From: Acidimicrobium sp. UBA3029
Lineage (GTDB): Bacteria > Actinomycetota > Acidimicrobiia > Acidimicrobiales > Ilumatobacteraceae
DNA length: 20,998 bases
NCBI GenBank assembly: GCA_002367695.1
Contig: DFDK01000005.1
Span: 1 to 20,998, forward strand
Direction: 5' to 3'
Below are positions 7,094 to 14,968 of this stretch, piece by piece. A program made the position numbers and the translations under genes. Each line of letters opens with the position of its first letter. The first letter of the stretch is position 1. The notes beneath the pieces are model-generated. The model saw only the letters and a list, made by a program, of their open reading frames with translations, searched no databases and was not told the origin of the DNA.

Positions 7094-7892
7094 CGGGCCA
7101 CTGTCCGTTGCGTACCTCGTTAACAAAATTTGCGCATGCATCAACACTTGCACTGCGAATGTCGGCGTATTGTTTTGTGAATTTGAGATTGTGCGTCGTC
7201 AAACCAAGAATGTCGTGGAGCACTAATACCTGACCATCGCAGTCCGGGCCTGCACCAATACCGATAGTTGGTATAGATACCTTCTGAGTAATTTCTTGCG
7301 CGAGTTGTCTTGGAATACCTTCAAGAACTACAGCAAACGCTCCGGCTTGCTCGACAGAATGAGCATCTTCAAAAATACGTTCTTTTCCACCGGCGTCACG
7401 ATTGTCTGCACGACCCTGAACTCGGTGACCCCCCATGCGGTGGTAACTCTGAGGCGTGAGTCCAATATGACCCATGACAGGAATATCAACTCGGCTGATG
7501 GCAGCAATGGTGTCGTACATGTTTACGCCACCTTCAAGCTTGACTGCTGATGCACCTGCCTTGATCAATCTGATCGCACTGCGCACGCCTTGTTCGGAAT
7601 TCACTTGGTATGAGCCAAATGGCAGGTCGCCAACAATAAGTGCGCGAGGTTGAGCGCGGGCGACGAGCCTGACGTGGTATTCCATCTCTTCGAGAGTCAC
7701 GGGGATAGTTGTGGCAACACCTTGCACAACTGATCCAACAGAATCGCCAACAAGAATGATGTCTACACCGGATTCGTCAACGATCGATGCAAAAGTGGCA
7801 TCGTATGCGGTGATCATGGAGATTCGCTGTGAATCGCCAGAAATTGACTTTCGTTCGAGAATTTGGGGGACAGTAACACGTGGACGAATCAT
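7071..7892 (-). CDS. panB: 3-methyl-2-oxobutanoate (ketopantoate) hydroxymethyltransferase PanB
   Basis: A 273-residue PanB that transfers a hydroxymethyl group from methylene-tetrahydrofolate to 2-oxoisovalerate, the first step of pantothenate synthesis. Seen motifs: MITAYDATFA (26-35), LVGDSVGSVVQG (metal ligand D50), VGDLPFGSYQ (D89), AVKLEGG (E120), GHIGLTPQSYHRMGGHRVQG (141-160) and FAVVLEGIP (E191, candidate base). The wording is close to the Mycobacterium enzyme, including the end motif PDDAHSF. The start at 7892 forms an ATGA overlap with the esterase stop; an ATG four codons upstream (7904) is possible. panC overlaps its 3' end by 23 bp, so the three genes are almost certainly one transcript. 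panD and the ketopantoate reductase are not in this window. Confidence 0.96.
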   Translation of the reverse strand: MIRPRVTVPQILERKSISGDSQRISMITAYDATFASIVDESGVDIILVGDSVGSVVQGVATTIPVTLEEMEYHVRLVARAQPRALIVGDLPFGSYQVNSEQGVRSAIRLIKAGASAVKLEGGVNMYDTIAAISRVDIPVMGHIGLTPQSYHRMGGHRVQGRADNRDAGGKERIFEDAHSVEQAGAFAVVLEGIPRQLAQEITQKVSIPTIGIGAGPDCDGQVLVLHDILGLTTHNLKFTKQYADIRSASVDACANFVNEVRNGQWPDDAHSFH

Positions 7893-9319
7893 GAGTTCAT
7901 CCAAAAGTCGTAAACGAGGTTGTCGGGCGACTCGTCATTGGCATGAAGAACTCTCGTCGGCACATCAAATATTTTAACGGTACGAGAATTTAACTCGTAT
8001 GGGGCCCAGTTTGGCTTGCCGCTACGACCAAGTGCCAGTAATTCGTGAGACATTTCTACCGCCAACGCTGGAGCGCTCGGATCATTACCCGTGTAGACGT
8101 GAACTCGCTGGGATTCGACGTTATTGAAGATGAAGGGTATATCTAGGCCGTGACTTGAGCCGAGTGCGCCATCAAAAATTGGCGAATTCCAGGCAAACAT
8201 GTATGACCAAGTATTCAAAAACGATTGCGCGCGCTCGTGGAGAAGCTTCCACATTGGAAGTTTGAAGTGTGTATCTGTGTCGACTGCAGCGATTATTTGC
8301 GTTGCTGAATAAGCGGGATAGCAATTTGCATAGAGCTCGTAGATGTCGGCTGCTAGCGCATGGTGATTGATACGCAATACATCTAAAGCTTGTATTTCGT
8401 CGAGGTTGTTGAGTGCAGGATTAAGCAAATTGAATATTCGAGATTCGTCTTTCGTTGTACCGATAACAAGGTCAATAGGATTGTTTGCAGCAGCGCTGAC
8501 AATGTCGTGAGCTAACACCGTTCCATCAGCAGTCGGTGAAAAACCCTGAAGCCAAGTTTCGACATCAGTAAGCATCGAATCTTGAGCTTTCAGAAACTGC
8601 TCGGTCGTGAGCAATTTCAATTCATCTACGGTAGATACGTTCGCAACCTGTAGAAATTTCAGTTGGGACTTCAACGCAGCGTCAGATGTGCGTAATTGTC
8701 CCAGTGAAGCACTCATCGCCCAGGCTCTGGAGAACAATCCTTTTGCCGATGGAGCGGCCATCAATGCAACGACGCTGCAACCACCTGCTGATTCGCCGAA
8801 GATAGTGACATTCTGCGGGTCTCCACCGAAGGCAGCAATATTATTCTGCACCCATTGCAGCGCAGCAATTTGATCGAGTATTCCTAAATTGAGATTGCCA
8901 AGAAAACCGAATGCACCAAGTCGGTAGCTCAGAGTGACAACAACAGCTTCGCCATCGAGCGTTAGGCGCTCTGACTCATTCCATGACAAAGGGGGTGTGA
9001 TATTGGTGAAACCTCCACCATGGATCCACACGTAAACCGGGCTAGGGGATTTGCTTGTACTTGGCGCCGTGATATTGAGATAAAGACAATCTTCGCTTTG
9101 CCCTGAATCGTCTGCATTGAGTAGCTGTCGGAGTTGACTTTCAGTCTGCGGGCATTCAAAACCGATCGAAAGAGCTTCCAACACTCCAGACCATTGAGTC
9201 ACGACGACCGGGGGTTCTAATCGATCGGCTGTAGCAAAGCGAATACCCTTATAAACGGACACTCCGGTTGAGGATGTAACGCCGCGAATTTGACCGCATG
9301 GGGTGTCTACCAATGACAT
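7889..9319 (-). CDS. Type B carboxylesterase (alpha/beta hydrolase, COesterase family)
   Basis: A 476-residue serine esterase with a complete apparent triad: S177 in FGESAGG, E292 in TTKDESRIF and H390 in SSHGLDIPF, plus the oxyanion-hole motif HGGGF (H100-G103) and the family signature SEDCLYLNI. No signal peptide is visible, so it is probably cytoplasmic. Family members hydrolyse carboxylic esters or carbamates of many kinds. It is the first gene of an operon with panB (ATGA overlap) and panC, which is an unusual neighbour. Hydrolysis of a lactone or ester related to pantoate could be imagined but has no direct support. ATG 9319 lies 6 bp after a minus-strand TAGCCT box with no Shine-Dalgarno, consistent with leaderless expression. 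Family call is firm; substrate is unknown. Confidence 0.9.
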   Translation of the reverse strand: MSLVDTPCGQIRGVTSSTGVSVYKGIRFATADRLEPPVVVTQWSGVLEALSIGFECPQTESQLRQLLNADDSGQSEDCLYLNITAPSTSKSPSPVYVWIHGGGFTNITPPLSWNESERLTLDGEAVVVTLSYRLGAFGFLGNLNLGILDQIAALQWVQNNIAAFGGDPQNVTIFGESAGGCSVVALMAAPSAKGLFSRAWAMSASLGQLRTSDAALKSQLKFLQVANVSTVDELKLLTTEQFLKAQDSMLTDVETWLQGFSPTADGTVLAHDIVSAAANNPIDLVIGTTKDESRIFNLLNPALNNLDEIQALDVLRINHHALAADIYELYANCYPAYSATQIIAAVDTDTHFKLPMWKLLHERAQSFLNTWSYMFAWNSPIFDGALGSSHGLDIPFIFNNVESQRVHVYTGNDPSAPALAVEMSHELLALGRSGKPNWAPYELNSRTVKIFDVPTRVLHANDESPDNLVYDFWMNS

Positions 9320-9325
9320 CGGATC

Positions 9326-9342
9326 AGGCTACCCATTAGATT
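9326..9342. promoter_or_regulatory. Back-to-back leaderless promoter pair between esterase-panBC operon and acyltransferase
   Basis: Minus strand TAGCCT (9331-9326) ends 6 bp before ATG 9319. Plus strand TAGATT (9337-9342) ends 8 bp before ATG 9351. The hexamers are 5 bp apart, nearly the same layout as at 3686-3703. Pattern evidence only. Confidence 0.4.
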
Positions 9343-9350
9343 TTAAGTGC

Positions 9351-10010
9351 ATGTTACGAAGCCCACTTCCACGTATAGTTCGCCTCTTTCACCCTCTCTT
9401 GGAGCGGGGGACTTCTTACATCTGGGATTTGATGGGCCTGTACGGCGCCATAGGCCCTGAAACGATCAAGGGCAAACGATTCGGTAAATTCGGAAGAGGA
9501 AGCATTATCTGTTTCCCACAGACAACAATTTTCAACGAGCGTTATATTCACATTGGTAACGACACGATGATCGGGTCGCACGTTGCATTGTCTGCCGGAA
9601 TGATTCCTGGTCAAGTGTGTCTAACGGATCCAGTCGTACGTATTGGAGATCGCTGCCTCATCGGTAGAGGCAGCGGCATCGTTGGTCATCTTTCAATTGA
9701 TATAGGCGATGATGTGTGGACAGGTCACCATGTGTACATCACCGATCAAAATCATGGTTATGAAAAAGTTGATCTGCCAATTTCTGAGCAAACTCAAGTT
9801 GAGCGTCCAGTCTCGATAGGCGATGGTTCGTGGCTTGGTGCGGGAGTTGTCGTACTCCCCGGAGCGACTATTGGCAAGCATGTTGCTGTCGGAGCAAATT
9901 CTGTTGTGACTGGGAATTTGCCCGATTACTGTGTTGCGGTTGGTTCTCCGGCGCGAGTCATTAAGCAGTATTCCTCTACGAGTGGCTGGGTTGTCGCTGA
10001 CGAGTTCTAA
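9351..10010 (+). CDS. Hexapeptide-repeat (left-handed beta-helix) acyltransferase
   Basis: About 219 residues with repeated hexapeptide turns through most of the length (for example IHIGNDTMIGSHV, VRIGDRCLIGRG, IDIGDDVWTGHHV, VSIGDGSWLGAGVVVLPGA, ATIGKHVAVGANSVV). It ends in the typical GSPARVIK cap. The segment TDQNHGY contains the His usually used as base in sugar O-acetyltransferases of this type (WbbJ/Maa-like). The acceptor is probably a sugar or glycan precursor, but no sugar genes are nearby to confirm this. The ATG at 9351 is preferred: an in-frame GTG at 9303 would run into the divergent esterase gene, and a TAGATT box lies 8 bp upstream of 9351. The stop interlocks with the convergent small membrane protein gene (4-bp overlap). 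Confidence 0.85.
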   Translation: MLRSPLPRIVRLFHPLLERGTSYIWDLMGLYGAIGPETIKGKRFGKFGRGSIICFPQTTIFNERYIHIGNDTMIGSHVALSAGMIPGQVCLTDPVVRIGDRCLIGRGSGIVGHLSIDIGDDVWTGHHVYITDQNHGYEKVDLPISEQTQVERPVSIGDGSWLGAGVVVLPGATIGKHVAVGANSVVTGNLPDYCVAVGSPARVIKQYSSTSGWVVADEF

Positions 10011-10522
10011 ATTGACAAATCCATCGGCGGCTTACACGAAGTCATAGCGTTGTCGGCCGCAAATGTGGCAATTTTTTCACTCAACGGAATACCCATCACG
10101 ATTGATTCCCCGAATGGTACGTTCGTTCCAAGTCGCAACTCGTAGGTGTAAGCGCGGCGGTCGTCAATGTATGACCGATAGTCGGTTATCCACAACGGAA
10201 TGAGCGCCTGTCCTTTTGCGTCAGTAGGGGCTGTTTGCTCTAGTTGCACCAGCATGTGGTCGAGGGTGTCGGTAGCGAGATCAACCAGCCTTGCTCGCTC
10301 GTTGAGCGCATCCGTACCAGCCTCATTAAGGGGACGAAAGTCCGCTAGTGCTATGCGTTCAACGGCTGCATCCTGGCAAATCAAATTCGCACGCTTGGTC
10401 CAATCCTGATCTGCAATTTCATTAGCCACTTCTTTAGATGCAAAGAATAAAGCGTAAACCCACATAACGGCCAAAAGCCCGAACACAACTGCGAGTGTCG
10501 TACGACCAAGTATTCGTTTCAT
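10007..10522 (-). CDS. Hypothetical single-pass membrane-anchored protein
   Basis: About 171 residues with no family I can name. After a short basic start (MKRILGRT) there is one membrane segment (about residues 7-27, LAVVFGLLAVMWVYALFF). A mostly helical, probably extracytoplasmic domain follows (EIADQDWTKRANLICQDAAV onward), with two Cys residues, one in LICQDA and one near the C-terminus in MTSCKPP, that could form a disulfide. The layout looks like the small anchored 'hypothetical' proteins common in actinobacteria. An in-frame TTG at 10540 is an alternative start. It is divergent from the ABC exporter operon and shares with it an upstream region holding two palindromes, so its expression may be linked to that operon. 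The stop overlaps the acyltransferase stop by 4 bp. Confidence 0.7.
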   Translation of the reverse strand: MKRILGRTTLAVVFGLLAVMWVYALFFASKEVANEIADQDWTKRANLICQDAAVERIALADFRPLNEAGTDALNERARLVDLATDTLDHMLVQLEQTAPTDAKGQALIPLWITDYRSYIDDRRAYTYELRLGTNVPFGESIVMGIPLSEKIATFAADNAMTSCKPPMDLSI

Positions 10523-10544
10523 GATTTTTTGCCTACCCAATTTG

Positions 10545-10555
10545 TCACAGTGTGA
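10545..10555. promoter_or_regulatory. Inverted repeat TCACA-G-TGTGA (candidate operator)
   Basis: A perfect 5-bp inverted repeat with a 1-bp centre, upstream of the minus-strand membrane protein. On the minus strand it directly follows and overlaps a TACGAT -10-like hexamer (10560-10555). Its right half TGTGATC recurs exactly 50 bp away in the second palindrome. Confidence 0.4.
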
Positions 10556-10600
10556 TCGTAGGTGATCCGAGCGATACTCACTTGTTTTGTCAAATCAATG

Positions 10601-10614
10601 TGTGATCAGTCACA
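10601..10614. promoter_or_regulatory. Inverted repeat TGTGA-TCAG-TCACA (candidate operator)
   Basis: A perfect 5-bp inverted repeat with 4-bp spacer, flanked by further near-symmetry (CAAT on the left, ATTG on the right). It covers the position where the -35 region of the ABC exporter promoter should be (about 10606-10611), so a repressor is more likely than an activator. It resembles the Crp arms TGTGA/TCACA, but the spacer is 4 rather than 6 bp. Confidence 0.45.
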
Positions 10615-10628
10615 ATTGCGAAAGTCAT

Positions 10629-10634
10629 TAGACT
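10629..10634 (+). promoter_or_regulatory. Putative -10 box of the ABC exporter operon (leaderless)
   Basis: TAGACT ends 6 bp before the GTG start at 10641. The same hexamer occurs 7 bp before the livH start at 18438. No Shine-Dalgarno is present. Confidence 0.45.
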
Positions 10635-10640
10635 AAAACT

Positions 10641-12404
10641 GTGCCGGATACCGAAGTTGTTATGCAGCCACCTTCGCAAAGCCGCTTACGTATCGGTCGA
10701 ACGCTGCTACGAGATTTACTGCAGTTTCATCCACGAATATTTGCTATCGCTGTAGGAGGAGCCTCTGTTTACGCAGTTTGTACGGTCGCCTCAAGTTTTG
10801 GCGTTGCGTATTTGGTTGATGAAGTCATTTTGCCACGATTTGAAAAGGGCAAGATTGACATTGGTGTCTACCTGACTGGTGCCGTAATCGTAATTTGTAT
10901 CGGACTGTTGAGAGCTTTCGGAGTAGTCATTCGTCGAAGCTTTGCTGGGATTAGCAATTGGAGAACAGTCGAGTCCCTTTCGATGTTGCTCGTTAAACAC
11001 ATTATGACTCAGCCACTATTTTGGCATAAGAAGAAGATGACAGGCGACCTAGTTGCACGTGTTGGTGTAGATTCTGATGCCGCAGCCGAAGTATTGGGGC
11101 CTTTGCCTTTCAGCACTTCAGTTGTTCTACTTGTTTTTCTTACGGGTGGTTGGCTCGTAATTGTCGATGTTCCTCTCGGCTTAGTTGCTATCTCCGTTAT
11201 TCCGATACTGCTTGTGCTGAATGTCGGCTATCAGAGACGAATTGACAAACATTACGACACGGCGCAGCATGAGCTTGGCGCTTTGTCATCAGCTGTGCAC
11301 GAGAGTTTTGACGGTGTGATGGTGGTGAAGGCTTTTGGTGCAGAAGAGCGCGAAACTCGTCGATTGTCTGTTATCTCCACACGACTTAAAGACGCCAGAA
11401 TTCGGGCTGTATCAGCAAGATCCACATTCGAAGCTTTGCTAGACGGTGTACCTTCTCTTGTCAATATTTTACTTTTAGTGATTGGGGCAATGCGGGTTGA
11501 GTCAAAGAATATGTCTGTTGGAGAGTTGACGAGTTTCATCTATCTGTTTACGCTGCTGATATTTCCGCTCCGCATTATCGGATATGTATTGAGTTCGGTT
11601 CCACATTCGGCAAGTGGCTATAAGCGTGTTCGAGAAATACTTAATGAACCAGTAGCGCTTGACCCTCAAACGATGATTTTGCAAAGCAGCGTCGAACTCG
11701 GTGTGCGCTTAGAAGGCATTACGTTTAGATTTGGCGATGAATTACCAGATGTATTGAAAAACATTACGCTCGAGATCGCAGCAGGTAAAACGGTTGTGGT
11801 TGTTGGTGCAACAGGCTCTGGTAAATCGACCCTACTAAGTGTTATGGCAGGTCTATTGCAACCAGACAAGGGGACTGTGTGGATTGCAAACCGTAGTGCT
11901 TCGATTGTTTTCCAGGAGCCATTTCTATTTTCGGGAACGATACGTCACAACATCAACATGGGGCGCTCTATAACGGACAACGTATTGCAGAAATCTTTAT
12001 ACCTGGCGGGAGCAGACGGTTTTGTTGGCGCACTCGAAGAAGGCGTTAACACAGTCATTGGTGAGCGGGGGATCAGTTTGAGCGGGGGCCAGAGGCAAAG
12101 AATTTCTTTGGCTCGCGCAATTGCCCAAGAAAGTTCGGTCTTGTTGTTGGACGATACGACGTCAGCCTTGGACACAATTACTGAGTCGATAGTAATTGAC
12201 CGCTTGCGTGGTTCGGAAAACATTATTACGACGATCATCGTTGCTTCAAGACCATCAACGATTGCCCTCGCCGATGAAGTGATCTTCATTGAAAATGGCA
12301 AATTGAGCGACCAGGGTTCCCATCCTGATCTATTGATGCGCAGTGGAAACTATCGATTGCTCATGCAATCTTTTGAGCACGACCGAGATCAGGGTGGGCT
12401 GTGA
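10641..12404 (+). CDS. ABC exporter half-transporter, subunit with degenerate ATP site
   Basis: A 587-residue type IV ABC exporter: an N-terminal six-helix membrane domain (about 35-330) and a C-terminal ATPase (about 355-575). Walker A is GATGSGKST (K395), signature LSGGQRQR is canonical, but the residue after the Walker B Asp is D505 (LLLDDTTSALD) instead of Glu, and the switch His is replaced by S536 (IVASRPST). The segment between Walker A and the Q-loop (IVFQEPFLFSGTI) is about 18 residues shorter than usual. These are marks of the non-hydrolysing half of a heterodimer such as TM287/288. The GTG start at 10641 is leaderless by position. The stop overlaps the next gene (GTGA). The complex likely exports a lipid, peptide or drug-like compound across the cytoplasmic membrane; substrate unknown. 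Confidence 0.92.
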   Translation: MPDTEVVMQPPSQSRLRIGRTLLRDLLQFHPRIFAIAVGGASVYAVCTVASSFGVAYLVDEVILPRFEKGKIDIGVYLTGAVIVICIGLLRAFGVVIRRSFAGISNWRTVESLSMLLVKHIMTQPLFWHKKKMTGDLVARVGVDSDAAAEVLGPLPFSTSVVLLVFLTGGWLVIVDVPLGLVAISVIPILLVLNVGYQRRIDKHYDTAQHELGALSSAVHESFDGVMVVKAFGAEERETRRLSVISTRLKDARIRAVSARSTFEALLDGVPSLVNILLLVIGAMRVESKNMSVGELTSFIYLFTLLIFPLRIIGYVLSSVPHSASGYKRVREILNEPVALDPQTMILQSSVELGVRLEGITFRFGDELPDVLKNITLEIAAGKTVVVVGATGSGKSTLLSVMAGLLQPDKGTVWIANRSASIVFQEPFLFSGTIRHNINMGRSITDNVLQKSLYLAGADGFVGALEEGVNTVIGERGISLSGGQRQRISLARAIAQESSVLLLDDTTSALDTITESIVIDRLRGSENIITTIIVASRPSTIALADEVIFIENGKLSDQGSHPDLLMRSGNYRLLMQSFEHDRDQGGL

Positions 12405-14200
12405 ACGAACCAGTGGGCAGGTTTGGATCGGCTCGAACTATTGGTCGGGGAATGCGGGTTGCACCAGCTCTCTCCAATGGAATAGGACTGACTTTTCTAT
12501 TTGCCTTTATTGGTACAGGCGCGCGATTGGTAATCCCTATCTTGATTCAACTAAGTATTGACCACGGTCTGCAGCCTGGCAATGTCAGGGTTTCGTATAT
12601 TGGGTTGTTGGGATTGATTGGATCTGTTTGTGTGCTTATTTCTTCGGCATCACTCCGTATCGCAACAAAAAGACTAGGTACGCGAGCAGAGGAAGGTCTC
12701 TTTACTCTGCGAATCAAACTCTTCGATCACATTCATCGTTTGAGTCTCGCAGATCACAATGACGAGAAGAGGGGTGCACTCGTTTCTCGTGTGACAAGCG
12801 ATATCGAAACTTTGACGATGTTTTTTTCTTGGGGAGGATTGTCGTTGTTGCTCGATGGATCGCAGATGATTGCAGTCGCAAGTGTGATGCTGGCGTATGA
12901 CTGGAGATTGGCATTAGTGGCGTTGTCGGTTTCTGCGCCACTGATTCTTGTTCTTCGTTTAGTGCAATCTCGATTGGTGTACGCGCATAATATTTCGCGC
13001 GAACGAAATGCCCAATTGTTGGGGGTCTTTAGCGAGATGGTTTCTGGAGCGGAGACTCTGCGCGCATACAACGCTACGGATTTGATGATCACATCAGTTG
13101 CGAAAGACGTTCGCAACCGAGGAGATAGCAATATTCGAGCGGGAGTTATTGGCGCTTTCCTTTTCCCTTCTGGGGAAGTTTTTGCCGTATTTACTGTGAT
13201 GGCCGTGGTCGGTGCAGGTTTGCTGATCGGCCCATCTGGTGGTTTGAGCGCAGGCGCTTTGGTTGGTTTCGTCTTTTTGACTTATCGCTTCTTAGAACCC
13301 ATTGCGGAGTTCACTGAAGTTATCGACCAGACTCAAAGCGCGGTTGCAAGTTTGCGCAGAGTACTTGGCGTTTTAGATACACCAATTGGGCCACCTCAGC
13401 CGACTTCGCCGATCGTTCTACCGAATGGAGTTCTATCAATTGATTTTGTTGATGTAAGTTTCGCCTACGGTTCGCGCTTGGGTGAAGTTGACGATGACAC
13501 ACCAGTGTTGAGTTCGATCAACCTGCATGTTCCCGGTGGGCAACATATTGCTCTCGTAGGTCCGTCAGGTTCTGGCAAAACGACGCTCGCACGATTGATT
13601 GCGCGACTGGCCGATCCGACTGTTGGATCAGTCATGCTTGGCGGTGTTGCGTTGCATCGTGTCGATAATGCCGATTTGAGACAAAGATTGATTGTTGTGC
13701 CGCAAGAACCGTTTCTGTTTGCTGACACCATTGCATACAATCTCCGTTTTGCTTCACCAGATGCAACTGATAGTGAGTTGAGAGATGTATTTCGTGATCT
13801 TGGGATCGATGACTGGTTGGACGCTCTTCCGCAAGGAATCAATACCAATGTTGGTCAAAGAGGGGGATCGCTATCAGCTGGTGAGCGTCAATTGATCGCT
13901 CTTGTAAGAGCGGCTGTTGTTCGACCAGATGTACTCATTTTGGATGAAGCAACTTCATCTGTTGATGCGTTAACTGAAGTTCGTATTTCTAAAGCATTGA
14001 GCAAATTGGCCTTGGGCAGAACGACTGTGTCGATAGCGCATCGTCTCTCAACGGCAGCTCGAGCGGAGCGAGTAATCCTGCTTGAGCAGGGGAAAATTCT
14101 TGAAGATGGATCGCATCGTCAGCTACTTGCGGCCAATGGGAGATATGCAAAGCAGTATGAGACATGGGTGACGAGTACACAAAGTAATCTCGAATCGTGA
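12401..14200 (+). CDS. ABC exporter half-transporter, subunit with complete ATP site
   Basis: A 599-residue type IV ABC exporter half: membrane domain about residues 25-325 and ATPase about 345-585. Walker A is GPSGSGKTT (K393), Walker B LILDEATSSVD with catalytic E516, and switch H547 in SIAHRLST. Its signature is LSAGERQ rather than LSGGQ. This complements the upstream partner: the active site would pair this Walker A/E516/H547 with the partner's LSGGQ, while the degenerate site pairs the partner's D505/S536 with LSAGE. The GTG start at 12401 overlaps the previous stop by 4 bp and the stop overlaps the lipoprotein start, so all three are one translationally coupled unit. Export direction follows from the fused membrane-ATPase layout. 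Substrate unknown. Confidence 0.93.
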   Translation: MNEPVGRFGSARTIGRGMRVAPALSNGIGLTFLFAFIGTGARLVIPILIQLSIDHGLQPGNVRVSYIGLLGLIGSVCVLISSASLRIATKRLGTRAEEGLFTLRIKLFDHIHRLSLADHNDEKRGALVSRVTSDIETLTMFFSWGGLSLLLDGSQMIAVASVMLAYDWRLALVALSVSAPLILVLRLVQSRLVYAHNISRERNAQLLGVFSEMVSGAETLRAYNATDLMITSVAKDVRNRGDSNIRAGVIGAFLFPSGEVFAVFTVMAVVGAGLLIGPSGGLSAGALVGFVFLTYRFLEPIAEFTEVIDQTQSAVASLRRVLGVLDTPIGPPQPTSPIVLPNGVLSIDFVDVSFAYGSRLGEVDDDTPVLSSINLHVPGGQHIALVGPSGSGKTTLARLIARLADPTVGSVMLGGVALHRVDNADLRQRLIVVPQEPFLFADTIAYNLRFASPDATDSELRDVFRDLGIDDWLDALPQGINTNVGQRGGSLSAGERQLIALVRAAVVRPDVLILDEATSSVDALTEVRISKALSKLALGRTTVSIAHRLSTAARAERVILLEQGKILEDGSHRQLLAANGRYAKQYETWVTSTQSNLES

Positions 14201-14949
14201 TGATGACGAAATTAGGCCGGATTGCATTTATCGCGATATTTTTTGCGATATTGGCGGGATGCTCACAGTCAGTAGAGACAACAGCAGTGTGCAGCCGAGC
14301 TCCAGAGTTAGAGAGTTCGATTGTCGCAGTTGATTCCGCCGTTTTGGCGATGTCGGAAGTTTCGGCTCGACAGTTGCAAAGTATGTTTGCGGTTTTATTA
14401 TCTTCATTGGTTTCCATCGGTGAAGTTGCTCCTCCCGATGTCGTTGATCAATTCACGCAAGTAGAACGCGCTTACCATACGGTTTCCATCGCGCTCCAGA
14501 ATGTGTATTGGGAGGGGTCGGTCGGTGTGAGCGACGCAGCAGTACTTGCCTCTATTGAGGATCTCTCTCGCACCGACAATGTCGAAGCCCTCACTGCCGT
14601 ACGATCCTTCATTGCCGATTCGTGCAGGGTTGACTTGGGTAATGGGATTAATCGCGCTCCTGGTGACGAGGTGAACCTACCGAGACCATCCACTGATATT
14701 GAACCGCAACCAGATTTGAATACAGATTTTTATAATGAAGAAAGCGCACTGAAATCGTATGCATACTTTGTCGCGGATCGTTTTGGGCAAGTGTTGACAC
14801 CGGAGCAAGCTCTGTGTATTGGCACTCTATTGACAAATGATGTACTAGGAGAAGGCACATTATCTGATGCGCAATTTGATGATCTGGTCAGCCAATCATT
14901 CAATCAATGCGAAGTTGGCAGGATAAGCACAACCACAATTTCTGGTTGA
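14200..14949 (+). CDS. Putative lipoprotein of unknown function
   Basis: About 249 residues. The start is hydrophobic and ends in a lipobox, ILAGC (Cys about residue 21), so the protein should be lipid-anchored on the outer face of the membrane. The mature part is acidic and helical, with a linker rich in Pro, Asp and Glu (about 150-180). A C-terminal segment follows (SYAYFVADRFGQVLTPEQAL, then TLSDAQFDDLVSQSF), with Cys residues that may pair. I do not recognise a family. ATG 14200 shares its first base with the stop of the ABC gene; GTG 14197 and ATG 14203 are alternatives. As last gene of the exporter operon it may be a partner or accessory of the transporter, but that is inferred only from coupling. 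Confidence 0.75.
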   Translation: MMTKLGRIAFIAIFFAILAGCSQSVETTAVCSRAPELESSIVAVDSAVLAMSEVSARQLQSMFAVLLSSLVSIGEVAPPDVVDQFTQVERAYHTVSIALQNVYWEGSVGVSDAAVLASIEDLSRTDNVEALTAVRSFIADSCRVDLGNGINRAPGDEVNLPRPSTDIEPQPDLNTDFYNEESALKSYAYFVADRFGQVLTPEQALCIGTLLTNDVLGEGTLSDAQFDDLVSQSFNQCEVGRISTTTISG

Positions 14950-14956
14950 TGCAAAC

Positions 14957-14962
14957 TAGATT
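14957..14962 (+). promoter_or_regulatory. Putative -10 box of the histidine phosphatase gene (leaderless)
   Basis: TAGATT lies 6 bp before ATG 14969 inside the 19-bp gap after the lipoprotein gene. No Shine-Dalgarno is seen. Confidence 0.4.
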
Positions 14963-14968
14963 GTCTAC

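Noticed and set aside
7094..7153. Upstream ATG at 7153 as the panC start
   Set aside because: It adds 20 residues unlike any PanC and lies 83 bp inside panB; ATG 7093 gives the normal N-terminus.
10601..10614. Classical Crp binding site
   Set aside because: The arms match TGTGA/TCACA but the spacer is 4 bp instead of 6, so it is reported only as a candidate operator.
13465..13848. Minus-strand open frame of 127 codons
   Set aside because: Antisense to the Walker A region of the second ABC subunit; no independent support.
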